Origin: an uncultured Gemmatimonadota bacterium
GTDB lineage: Bacteria > Gemmatimonadota > Gemmatimonadetes > Gemmatimonadales > Gemmatimonadaceae
Length of the DNA: 5,190 nt
Direction of reading: 5' to 3'
Assembly (NCBI GenBank): GCA_903894655.1
Contig: CAITQY010000466.1
Coordinates: 1-5,190 of the forward strand
Shown: in pieces, positions 1-5,190 of the stretch
Numbering within the stretch: position 1 is the first letter of the stretch
Layout: the number at the start of each line of letters is the position of its first letter
The notes under the pieces: generated by a model
Databases searched by the model: none
Told to the model about the DNA's origin: nothing
The model's input: only the letters and a program-made list of their open reading frames with translations
Program-made: the position numbers and the translations under genes

Positions 1-1
1 C

Positions 2-124
2 ATTCAGGCGATCGAGGTCTACACCGGCGCCAGCGACGTGCCCGGTGAGTTCGCCGGCACCAACGCGGGCTGCGGTGTCATCGTGATCTGGACCACCAAC
101 GGGCGCGCCCCCAAGCGCGGCTAG
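2..124 (+). CDS. C-terminal end of a TonB-plug / carboxypeptidase-regulatory-like domain protein (partial)
   Basis: The frame is open from the left edge to a TAG at 122-124 and gives 40 residues; the start lies outside the window. The visible tail has IEVYTGASDVPGEF, then a single Cys in NAGCGVIVIWT, then a short basic end (APKRG). This pattern (IEVY-x-G-x-S-x-VP-x-EF, later CGVIVIWT) is what I recall from small plug-like domains at the C-terminus of regulatory-like-domain proteins in Gemmatimonadota and Acidobacteria. It resembles the end of a TonB-dependent receptor plug, without the beta-barrel. The function of the whole protein cannot be read from this piece; an envelope location is likely. 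It converges on the transporter gene, with 48 bp between the two stop codons. Family call moderate, coding call strong. Confidence 0.72.
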   Translation: MQAIEVYTGASDVPGEFAGTNAGCGVIVIWTTNGRAPKRG

Positions 125-172
125 CGCCGGCGGTGTGGCGTGACGTTGGGTGCGTGGCCCCGAAGTCGGCCG

Positions 173-2524
173 TTACCGCCCGCGCGAAGCGCTACGCGAG
201 CGGCGCACCCGCGGGTCGGTGGCGCGCTCCAAGTAGCCCAAGCCCCGCATGAGGATGTCGGCCAAGATGAAGTACAGCACGGCGACCATGACCAGCGGGA
301 AAAACGCGTCGAAGGTGCGGCTGCGGATGATGTCGCTGGCTTTCGTGAGGTCCTGCACCGCGATGTAGCCCACGATCGAGGTCATCTTCACCATCGAGAT
401 GCACTCGCCTTTGTACACGGGCAGAATGCGCTGGATCATCTGCGGCAGCACGACGTACCGGAACGTCTGCACGCGGGTAAAGCCCATGGCCGTGCCGGCT
501 TCCGACTGCCCGGCGTCGATCCCCTGAATGCCCGAGCGGAAAATTTCCGCCACGTACGCCGCGAAGTTCATGCCGAACGCGATCACGGCCACCAGCACCG
601 GGTTGATGTTGATCGAGCCGAAGACGACGTAGAACATGATCATGAGCAACACCACCACCGGCGTGCCGCGCAGCACGGCAATGAAGGCCTCGGCGGTGCG
701 ACGCAGGAGTGCTCGCTTGGACATGCGCATGAAGCAGATCACGGCGCCCAGCAGCGTGCCGAAGAGGGCGGAGAGCACGGCAATCAACACCGTCGTGGTC
801 AGGCCATCCCAAATCAGCAGGTAGCGCTTCTCCTGCAGGATGTTGCTTTGAAAGCTGGACACGACCCCGTCGATCCACGACGCGCGCGCGGTCACCGGCG
901 TCGCGTTGGGGGCCACCGTATTCACTCTGTTCGTGAAGGCCACGTTCGCCTGCGCGAAGTACGCGTCGGAGAAGTCGATACTCTTCTGCCGTTCCGCGGT
1001 GATGTACATGTCCGCGATGATCACATCGACCTTGCCGCTGATCAACGCGGCGATCAGCCCGCCGAATTCCTGATCGGCGAAGCGGACCTCCTTGCCGAGC
1101 GACGCGCCGAAGCGCCGCGCCAGCTCGATATCAAAGCCCGCGTGTTCTCCGTTCTGCACCGCGGCGAAGGGAAAGCCGCCGCTCGACAACCCCACCACCA
1201 GCACGCCGTTCGGCGCGGCCGTGGGGAGCGTCGGCATGGTCCGGTTGTGCGTCTTCATCCACCGGGTGACCATGTCGTCGTACACGCCATCAGCCCGGAT
1301 CTGTACCAGGAACGCGTTGAAGGCCTGCCGCAGCGCGGTGCTCGACTTGGCGAATCCGGCGCCAACCGGCGAGGAGAACATGGGCGCGCCGAACGGCACC
1401 AGGGCGGTGTTGGTCAGCATCAGCTCGGCCAGCGTTTCTACATCGCTGAGCCCCGCGTCCACCTTGCCCGCCGTCACGGCCAGCGTGACGTCCTGATACG
1501 AGGGAAACTGCACGACCGTCGCGCGCGGGTAGGTTTTGGTGGCGTACCGGTCGTAGACCGTGCCCAGCTGCACCCCGATGCGCTTGCCGTCGAGATCGTC
1601 GGTGGAGACGAACATGGGGCGCGCGGCGGCGGTCGCGGTGGTCGCTTTACTAATGTGATCTGCGCGCGCGTACGCCCGGCCGTTCGTCTCGAAGTACGGG
1701 TCGGAAAACGCAATGCGTTGCTTCCGCTCTTCGGTGATGAACATGGAGGCGGTGATCATATCGATCTTCCCGCTCGCGTTGGCCGCGATCAAACCGCCGA
1801 ACGGCATCTGCGCGAAGGTGACGGACTTCCCCAACGAGGTGGCGAAACGCTGTGCCAGTTCGATGTCGAACCCGGCATAGCTCCCATCGACGATGCCACC
1901 GAACGGCATCCCCCCAGCGGCAATGCCAACGATCAGGGTGCCAGTCGGCGCTTTGGCGACGACGTCGGGCATGATGGTCTGTTTTTTCACGACCCACCGG
2001 TCGATCATGTCGGCGTGGACGCCGTTCCCGCGGATCTCGGTCAGGAAGCGATTGAACGCGTCGCGCAGCGCGCTGTTGTCCTTGCGAAAGCCCGCGCCGA
2101 GGGGCAGCCGCAAGACGGGATCGCCGAACATCGCCAGCTCTGTGCTCGTCGTGAGTGCTTCAACGATGCCCTCTTCGTCGCCAAGTGCCGCATCCACCTT
2201 GCTGGAGAAGACGGCCTGTCGCAGGTCCGCGCCGGAATCGAAGGTCAGGACGGTGGCGGCGGGATACGTCTTGGTGGCAAACCCGTCGTACACCGAGCCG
2301 AGCAGGACCCCGATGCGCTTGCCGTTGAGGTCGGCGGTGGTGGTCAGCATCGCGGTGGCTGTTGATGCTGCCGTTGATGCTGCGGTTGCTGCGGTCGCTG
2401 ATGCGGCTGTCGTGCCGGCACCATCCGCGCTGTCGGCATCCGATGCCGCACCGTCGGGCCCGCAGGCCACCGTCAGCAGCAGCGGGGCGAGCAGCGCCAT
2501 GGCGCGGCAGAAAGATTTCATCAT
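173..2524 (-). CDS. Amino-acid ABC transporter: lipoprotein with two binding modules fused to a HisM/GlnP-type permease
   Basis: This 783-residue chain should capture an amino acid or related polar solute outside the inner membrane and pass it through its own membrane domain. Residues 1-21 are a lipoprotein signal (hydrophobic stretch then LTVAC, lipid Cys21). Residues 22-63 are a low-complexity Ala/Thr/Ser linker. Two SBP_bac_3-type modules follow, at about 64-290 and 309-535. Each has lobe II first (LNGKRIGV, LDGKRIGV) and lobe I second (AGFDIELA, then FSDPYF or FSDAYF). Expected ligand residues are present in both: Arg267 and Arg512 in the ITxxER motifs, Asp116 and Asp361 in the KVDA segments. 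The permease, about 565-770, has hydrophobic spans near 577-599, 620-636, 641-661 and 741-760. Its EAA loop starts at Glu675 and ends in LP at 693-694. The start is the first of two ATGs, 8 nt after GGTGAG. No ATPase gene is adjacent, so a GlnQ/HisP-like partner must lie elsewhere. Exact substrate unknown. Confidence 0.93.
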   Translation of the reverse strand: MMKSFCRAMALLAPLLLTVACGPDGAASDADSADGAGTTAASATAATAASTAASTATAMLTTTADLNGKRIGVLLGSVYDGFATKTYPAATVLTFDSGADLRQAVFSSKVDAALGDEEGIVEALTTSTELAMFGDPVLRLPLGAGFRKDNSALRDAFNRFLTEIRGNGVHADMIDRWVVKKQTIMPDVVAKAPTGTLIVGIAAGGMPFGGIVDGSYAGFDIELAQRFATSLGKSVTFAQMPFGGLIAANASGKIDMITASMFITEERKQRIAFSDPYFETNGRAYARADHISKATTATAAARPMFVSTDDLDGKRIGVQLGTVYDRYATKTYPRATVVQFPSYQDVTLAVTAGKVDAGLSDVETLAELMLTNTALVPFGAPMFSSPVGAGFAKSSTALRQAFNAFLVQIRADGVYDDMVTRWMKTHNRTMPTLPTAAPNGVLVVGLSSGGFPFAAVQNGEHAGFDIELARRFGASLGKEVRFADQEFGGLIAALISGKVDVIIADMYITAERQKSIDFSDAYFAQANVAFTNRVNTVAPNATPVTARASWIDGVVSSFQSNILQEKRYLLIWDGLTTTVLIAVLSALFGTLLGAVICFMRMSKRALLRRTAEAFIAVLRGTPVVVLLMIMFYVVFGSININPVLVAVIAFGMNFAAYVAEIFRSGIQGIDAGQSEAGTAMGFTRVQTFRYVVLPQMIQRILPVYKGECISMVKMTSIVGYIAVQDLTKASDIIRSRTFDAFFPLVMVAVLYFILADILMRGLGYLERATDPRVRRSRSASRGR
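920..1600 (-). repeat. Second copy of the internal binding-module duplication
   Basis: This stretch encodes residues 309-535 of the transporter, the partner of the copy at 1655-2335. The best conserved blocks are GKRIGV, ATKTYP, GAGF, AGFDIELA, FGGLIAA and FSDxYF. Divergence is greatest in the first lobe's middle and at the copy's end. The two modules may therefore differ in ligand or affinity, which the sequence alone cannot settle. Confidence 0.85.
1655..2335 (-). repeat. First copy of the internal binding-module duplication
   Basis: This stretch encodes residues 64-290 of the transporter. It aligns without gaps to residues 309-535 at a constant offset of 245 residues (735 bp). A hand count gives about 118 identical residues of 227, near 52%. 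The unit is lobe II followed by lobe I, including the MP...AP-x-G connector between them, so the connector was duplicated too. Confidence 0.85.
2361..2384. repeat. Short tandem repeat within the Ala/Thr/Ser linker
   Basis: A 12-bp unit, GTTGATGCTGCC/G, occurs twice in a row, and degenerate versions continue to about 2410. It encodes part of the AATAASTAASTATA linker between the lipid-anchored Cys and the first binding module. Because the unit is a multiple of 3, expansion or loss would change linker length without shifting frame. Confidence 0.6.
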
Positions 2525-2532
2525 CAGCAGTT

Positions 2533-2538
2533 CTCACC
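2533..2538 (-). promoter_or_regulatory. Shine-Dalgarno-like site of the transporter gene
   Basis: On the minus strand the sequence reads GGTGAG, then 8 nt, then ATGATG. This supports the start at 2524 and the lipoprotein signal that follows directly from it. The match to the anti-SD consensus is partial. Confidence 0.55.
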
Positions 2539-2592
2539 GTCGAGATTGAAGGCGCGCCCAGGAACAACGAGGGACCGCCTGGCGGCACTATG

Positions 2593-2616
2593 GCGATCGT
2601 TGCAGGGAAGGATCGC
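2593..2616. repeat. Inverted repeat GCGATC-N12-GATCGC in the divergent region
   Basis: Two perfect 6-bp arms (2593-2598 and 2611-2616) flank a 12-nt spacer. The repeat lies about 70 bp upstream of the transporter start and 115 bp upstream of the chosen STAS-kinase start. A regulator-binding site is possible. In GC-rich DNA, 6-bp arms also arise by chance. Confidence 0.3.
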
Positions 2617-2674
2617 GACAATGGGCCGGGTTCGCTACAGCCCAGCGAGCGCGAGTGTCCCGTACGCGAGTAAG

Positions 2675-2703
2675 TTGAACGAGCACGTTGGCGTGTCTCT
2701 ATC
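2675..2703 (+). promoter_or_regulatory. Possible sigma-70-type promoter for the STAS-kinase gene
   Basis: TTGAAC at 2675-2680 is a good −35 match. After 17 bp, TCTATC at 2698-2703 matches the −10 consensus at only three positions. Transcription would begin near 2710, giving a leader of roughly 20 nt before the ATG at 2732. The spacing is right, but the −10 is weak. Confidence 0.25.
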
Positions 2704-2731
2704 CGTCGTCCTCCCCCGCTTCCTTCCTGCC

Positions 2732-3916
2732 ATGCTCATCGACTCGCATCATACGGACGACTCCGTCACCCTTCGTCTGTCGGGGCGTCTGGACGGCTCG
2801 ACGGCGCCGATCTTTGCGCAGGCGCTGGCACAGGCGCTGGAGTCGGCGCTGCAACGGGGGGGCATGACAACGCTGGTGCTCGACCTTGACGCCTGCACGT
2901 TCGTGTCGAGCGCCGGTCTCCGCGAGGTGCTGCGGGCGCAGAAGCTGCTCGCCGAGCGCCAGGGCCGCGTACAGGTCACCAACGTGAGCCGCGACGTGCA
3001 GCATGTGCTCGAGCTCACCGGCCTCGCGAGCATGTTGACCGTGGTGCCCAAGGTGCGGGAGATCAGCATTGACGGGCGTGAGCTGATTTCGGCGGGTGTG
3101 TGCGGGGAGTGCTATCGGTTGGACAGCGAGACCATCGTCAAGCTGTATCACGAGGGCGTGGCTCCCGAGATCGCCGCGCAGGAGAAGGCCTTCGCCAAGG
3201 CGGCCTTTGTGTTGGGGGTGCCCACGGCCATCTCGTACGACGTCGTCTCGTGCGGCACGCGCACCGGAATCGTGTACGAAATGCTCGACGCGCAGCTGTT
3301 CAGCACGGTCATCCGTCAGGATCTGGACAACATCGACCGGCATGCGGCAACGCTGGCGCAGGTCGCCAAAACCATCCACGCCACGCCGGCGGATCCGGCC
3401 GTGTTCCCCGATCTCAAGGCGCGATTCCGTGGCTACTTCGACGCCATGGATTTCTTCTTGTCCGCCGAGGAGATCGCGTTTCTGCACGAGCGGCTGGCTG
3501 ATGTTCCCGACGCCGATACCTGCGTGCACTTCGACATCCATTCCAGCAATATCATGATCCGCGATGGCGAGCCGGTCATCATCGACATGGGTGACTTCTC
3601 GCGCGGCAGCTATCTGTTCGACGTCGGCCTGCTGTGTACGATCTACGGCGTCCCCGAGCTGGGGATCAGTGAACTGGCCACCAAGATTCCCGCCGACGCG
3701 GGCGTCGCGCTCTGGGAGCGCTTTCTGGTGCATTACTTCGCCGACAAGCCGGTCCACGAGTTGGCGTACTTCAATCGCCACCGCGATTTCTTTGCGTCGC
3801 TTCGCCTGATTTACACCATCACGTTCCTGCCGAAAATGCGGGATGCGTGCGTGGCGATGATCCAAGACACGCTCATGCCGCGCATGCGGGCGGCGGCGCT
3901 GCTCACACCCTCCTGA
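2732..3916 (+). CDS. STAS domain fused to an aminoglycoside-phosphotransferase-like kinase
   Basis: The protein has 394 residues from the chosen ATG. Residues 1-105 form a STAS (anti-anti-sigma) fold: the first strand at the N-terminus, LRLSGRLDG at 14-22, then DLDACTFVSSAGLREV at 51-66 with the conserved Ser59-Ser60 loop. Residues 115-370 form an APH-type kinase. It has a glycine loop (SAGVCGECYR, 120-129), likely ATP-contacting Lys137 in IVKLY, catalytic HFDIHSSN with Asp268 and Asn273, metal-binding Asp285 in IIDMGDF, and Asp297 in LFDVG. I recall this combination from the TIGR02172-type phosphotransferase group, whose substrate is not established. The frame is open upstream to a TTG at 2546, but the ATG at 2732 starts exactly at the first STAS strand. 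No clear Shine-Dalgarno precedes it; the leader is pyrimidine-rich. Likely cotranscribed with the cyclase 22 bp downstream. It may phosphorylate a protein or small molecule under STAS control; antibiotic resistance is not implied. Confidence 0.88.
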   Translation: MLIDSHHTDDSVTLRLSGRLDGSTAPIFAQALAQALESALQRGGMTTLVLDLDACTFVSSAGLREVLRAQKLLAERQGRVQVTNVSRDVQHVLELTGLASMLTVVPKVREISIDGRELISAGVCGECYRLDSETIVKLYHEGVAPEIAAQEKAFAKAAFVLGVPTAISYDVVSCGTRTGIVYEMLDAQLFSTVIRQDLDNIDRHAATLAQVAKTIHATPADPAVFPDLKARFRGYFDAMDFFLSAEEIAFLHERLADVPDADTCVHFDIHSSNIMIRDGEPVIIDMGDFSRGSYLFDVGLLCTIYGVPELGISELATKIPADAGVALWERFLVHYFADKPVHELAYFNRHRDFFASLRLIYTITFLPKMRDACVAMIQDTLMPRMRAAALLTPS

Positions 3917-3938
3917 ACACACCGGTTAGTCTCGTCTC

Positions 3939-4694
3939 ATGCCCATTTTTGATCTCAGTGTCCCCATCGAGGACACGCCCAGCGAGCCGCTCCCCCTCAA
4001 GGTCACGCATCAAACGCATGCCGAGTCGGCGCCGGCCATGGCGGCCATGCTCGGCGCGACGGTCGACGATCTCCCCGATCGGCAGGGGTGGGCCAACGAC
4101 TTCGTGAGCATGAGCTCGCACAACGGCACGCACGTCGACGCGCCGTTTCACTACTTCCCCACCTGCGGTGGCGTGCCGGCGCGCACCATCGACCAGATGC
4201 CGTTGGAGTGGTTTTACGGCGACGGCGTGGTGCTGGACTGTTCGGCCCTGCCGCGCGGCGCGTCGATCGGCGTAGCCGATCTCGAAGCCGCGCTGGCACG
4301 TATCGGGTACGTGCTCAAGCCGCACGACATCGTATTGATTCGCACCGACGCCGACCGGTACTGGGGGAGCGCCGAGTACTTCGAGGCGGGGGCCGGTGTG
4401 TCGGCGGCCGCCACGCGCTGGCTGATCGGGCAGGGCATCCGCGTGATGGGGATCGACGCGTGGGGATGGGACCGGCCGTTCTGGGCCACGCGAGAGGAAT
4501 TCGCCCGCACGGGCGAGGCCGCGTGTCTCTGGGAGGCCCATCGGGTCGGGATGGACCTCGAGTACTGTCACATCGAGAAGCTGGCCAATTTGCGCGCGCT
4601 GCCGGCGCCGTTCGGCTTCACGGTGGCCTGCTTCCCGGTCAAACTCACCCGCGGCAGTGCCGGGTGGAGTCGCGTGGTCGCGATCTTCCCGTAA
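3939..4694 (+). CDS. Cyclase-family metal-dependent hydrolase (kynurenine formamidase-like)
   Basis: This 251-residue protein is full length for the cyclase family (PF04199), which includes bacterial kynurenine formamidase KynB and isatin hydrolase. These enzymes hydrolyse amide or lactam bonds in the cytoplasm. It carries the metal motif HNGTHVDAPFH: His61, His65, Asp67 and His71. His201 and Glu213 follow, 12 residues apart, the same spacing as the His/Glu pair in KynB. The central DIVLIRTD strand (130-137) and GIDAWGWDRPF (171-181) resemble a cyclase subgroup of unknown substrate. I would therefore not name it KynB. The ATG at 3939 opens directly on the typical first strand (IFDLSVPI). No strong Shine-Dalgarno is visible in the 22-bp gap after the kinase gene, so translational coupling is possible. 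Codons 128-167 recur in a partial second copy at 5070-5190. Confidence 0.92.
   Translation: MPIFDLSVPIEDTPSEPLPLKVTHQTHAESAPAMAAMLGATVDDLPDRQGWANDFVSMSSHNGTHVDAPFHYFPTCGGVPARTIDQMPLEWFYGDGVVLDCSALPRGASIGVADLEAALARIGYVLKPHDIVLIRTDADRYWGSAEYFEAGAGVSAAATRWLIGQGIRVMGIDAWGWDRPFWATREEFARTGEAACLWEAHRVGMDLEYCHIEKLANLRALPAPFGFTVACFPVKLTRGSAGWSRVVAIFP
4319..4439 (+). repeat. Direct repeat, copy 1 (inside the intact cyclase gene)
   Basis: These 121 bp match 5070-5190 at a constant offset of 751 bp, with 7 mismatches and no gaps (about 94% identity). Similarity ceases abruptly to the left of 4319. The right end is cut by the window, so the repeat may be longer. Confidence 0.95.
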
Positions 4695-4726
4695 CGGCGG
4701 CGGGTGAGGCGGGCCGGAGGCCGCCG
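4695..4726. terminator. Possible hairpin terminator between convergent genes
   Basis: CGGCGGC at 4695-4701, immediately after the cyclase stop, can pair with GCCGCCG at 4720-4726 across an 18-nt loop. A second dyad, CCGGGGCGCCGG, lies at 4729-4740. The position between two convergent stops suits a terminator. There is no T-tract on either side and the loop is long, so this is tentative. Confidence 0.3.
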
Positions 4727-4759
4727 TGCCGGGGCGCCGGTGCGGCGCAGGCCGACTGC

Positions 4760-4942
4760 TTACGCCGGCGCGTGGTCCGGGAATTCGGCGTAGTGTGCCT
4801 GTAGATCCGTGAACTCTCCACCGCAACTTGGGCATGTCGGAGCTTTGGCACTATTCCCCCCCCCCGCGATTCCGTCCATTTCGTCGTCGCTCCGTGGCTT
4901 CTCGGCCTCGTCCGCGGTGGGGGCGTTGTCGTGCTCGGTCAT
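4760..4942 (-). CDS. Small acidic protein with a C2H2-like zinc site
   Basis: This is a 60-residue ORF. The N-terminal 24 residues are polar and acidic (several D/E, start MTEHDN) and probably disordered. A Gly-rich spacer follows (AGGGNS, 26-31), then TCPSCGGEFTDLQAHY and a tail with His57. Cys37, Cys40, His50 and His57 have zinc-finger-like spacing, C-x2-C-x9-H-x6-H. I do not recognise the gene. A nucleic-acid or protein-binding role is only a guess from the finger. I chose the ATG at 4942 rather than the TTG at 4960; neither has a strong Shine-Dalgarno. It converges on the cyclase gene with a 65-bp gap. The ordered C-x2-C/H/H ligands and the ATG favour a real gene, but short GC-rich ORFs can be chance. 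Confidence 0.62.
   Translation of the reverse strand: MTEHDNAPTADEAEKPRSDDEMDGIAGGGNSAKAPTCPSCGGEFTDLQAHYAEFPDHAPA
4856..4865. repeat. Homopolymer tract: C10 on +, G10 in the coding sense of the zinc-site ORF
   Basis: Ten consecutive C residues on + form the third base of codon 26 and all of codons 27-29 (Gly-Gly-Gly) of the minus-strand ORF. The tract lies directly before the zinc ligands. Tracts of this length are prone to slippage during replication and to length errors in sequencing. Confidence 0.9.
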
Positions 4943-5069
4943 ACGTCTCGCTCGGTGCAAGGGGATGTGTTCAGCGGGACGCCGGGGACTGCGCTACCGG
5001 AGCGTCTCCCGAACACAACGGCAACGTCGCACGTGAGTGCCGTCACGGTAAGAGCGGAACGCCGCGCCC
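4943..5069. other. Spacer between the zinc-site ORF and the truncated cyclase copy
   Basis: These 127 bp should hold the promoter of the minus-strand small ORF, but I cannot point to a convincing −35/−10 pair. The + frame that feeds into the cyclase copy has no stop codon from 4921 onwards. It also has no ATG, GTG or TTG before 5083, so it gives no start for that copy. Confidence 0.5.
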
Positions 5070-5190
5070 GCCGCACGACATCGTGCTGATCCGCACCGAC
5101 GCCGACCGGTACTGGGGGAGCGCCGAGTACTTCGAAGCGGGGGCTGGTGTGTCGGCGGCGGCCACGCGCTGGCTGATCGGGCAGCGCATC
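5070..5190 (+). pseudogene. 5'-truncated second copy of the cyclase-family gene (continues beyond window)
   Basis: The sequence encodes the counterpart of residues 128-167 of the upstream cyclase, in frame and without a stop, from PHDIVLIRTD to WLIGQRI. Only residue 166 differs (Gly in the full gene, Arg here); the other six base changes are synonymous. Everything before codon 128 is absent, including all four ligands of the HNGTHVDAPFH motif (61-71), and no start codon precedes it before a GTG at 5083. As it stands it could not make an active enzyme, so I call it a gene fragment. The His201/Glu213 region would lie past the window. Alternatives are an assembly artefact joining a strain variant, or the displaced 3' end of a gene rebuilt by recombination. 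Confidence 0.8.

Larger units (their letters stand above)
2525..2731. other. Divergent intergenic region between the transporter and STAS-kinase genes
   Basis: These 207 bp separate two genes read in opposite directions, so the region must hold both promoters unless the + gene starts further upstream. I see a dyad CCGCCTGGCGG at 2575-2585 and an inverted repeat GCGATC...GATCGC at 2593-2616, both candidate operator sites. I found no convincing −35/−10 pair for the minus strand. The + frame is open through the region from a TTG at 2546, but the encoded stretch matches no domain I recognise. Confidence 0.6.

Noticed and set aside
125..180. Possible terminator hairpin between the left-edge gene and the transporter (GGCGGT at 129-134 with ACCGCC at 175-180)
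   Set aside because: The loop would be 40 nt and the arm runs into the transporter's stop codon. There is no T-tract.
140..2365. 741-codon open frame on +, antisense to the transporter
   Set aside because: It mirrors the transporter gene. Its translation is rich in His, Arg, Gly and Asp without any domain, as expected from the complement of GC-biased codons, while the minus frame has clear motifs throughout.
2546..2731. 62-residue N-terminal extension of the STAS-kinase from a TTG
   Set aside because: The extension has no recognisable domain and would span the whole divergent promoter region. The ATG at 2732 begins exactly at the first STAS strand. It remains possible because the ATG lacks a good Shine-Dalgarno.
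2732..3916. Reading the APH-like domain as an antibiotic-resistance gene
   Set aside because: The fold is shared by many kinases of unrelated substrate, and the STAS fusion points to regulation. Nothing in the sequence indicates aminoglycoside binding.
2699..3922. 407-codon open frame on −, antisense to the STAS-kinase gene
   Set aside because: The + frame carries intact STAS and kinase motifs; the minus frame has no recognisable domain and a shadow-like composition.
3903..4835. 310-codon open frame on −, antisense to the cyclase gene
   Set aside because: It is rich in Arg, Pro and Gly with no motif, and overlaps a cyclase gene with all metal ligands in place.
4809..5036. 75-codon + ORF from a GTG, overlapping the zinc-site ORF
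   Set aside because: It runs through the homopolymer as Pro-Pro-Pro, has no motif, and ends in a Arg/Ser-rich tail typical of chance frames. The minus-strand frame has an ordered zinc site.

Overview
The window is GC-rich and densely coding. It looks like chromosomal DNA from a free-living Gram-negative-type bacterium. The 41-codon fragment at the left edge resembles the C-terminus of the 'regulatory-like / TonB plug' proteins that I associate with Gemmatimonadota and their relatives. The lipoprotein signal on the transporter also fits a diderm cell. The phylum is an inference from recall, not a demonstrated fact.

Layout, left to right: (1) the last 40 residues of a + strand plug-domain protein (2-124); (2) a 783-residue − strand gene (173-2524) that fuses a lipoprotein signal, two consecutive amino-acid-binding modules and a HisM/GlnP-type ABC permease in one chain; (3) a 207-bp divergent intergenic region; (4) a + strand gene (start chosen at 2732, end 3916) that fuses an N-terminal STAS domain to a C-terminal aminoglycoside-phosphotransferase-like kinase; (5) 22 bp downstream, a metal-dependent cyclase/kynurenine-formamidase-family hydrolase (3939-4694), probably in the same operon; (6) a convergent − strand small ORF (4760-4942) encoding a 60-residue acidic protein with a C2H2-like zinc site and a G10 tract just before it; (7) at the right edge, a 5'-truncated second copy of the cyclase gene (5070-5190, running off the window).

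How the genes may work together: the transporter would import an amino-acid-like solute and needs an ATPase that is not encoded here. The STAS-kinase and cyclase are transcribed away from it. The cyclase belongs to a superfamily that includes tryptophan-catabolic kynurenine formamidase, so a link with amino-acid uptake is imaginable but unproven.

The most notable structures are three. The two binding modules sit in permuted lobe order (lobe II before lobe I), in a gapless tandem repeat with an exact 245-residue period. The partial cyclase copy differs by 7 of 121 bases, 6 of them synonymous, and begins abruptly at codon 128. The G10 tract would act as an on/off switch for the zinc-finger ORF if it slips. 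I saw no mobile-element genes, CRISPR arrays, tRNAs or rRNAs.
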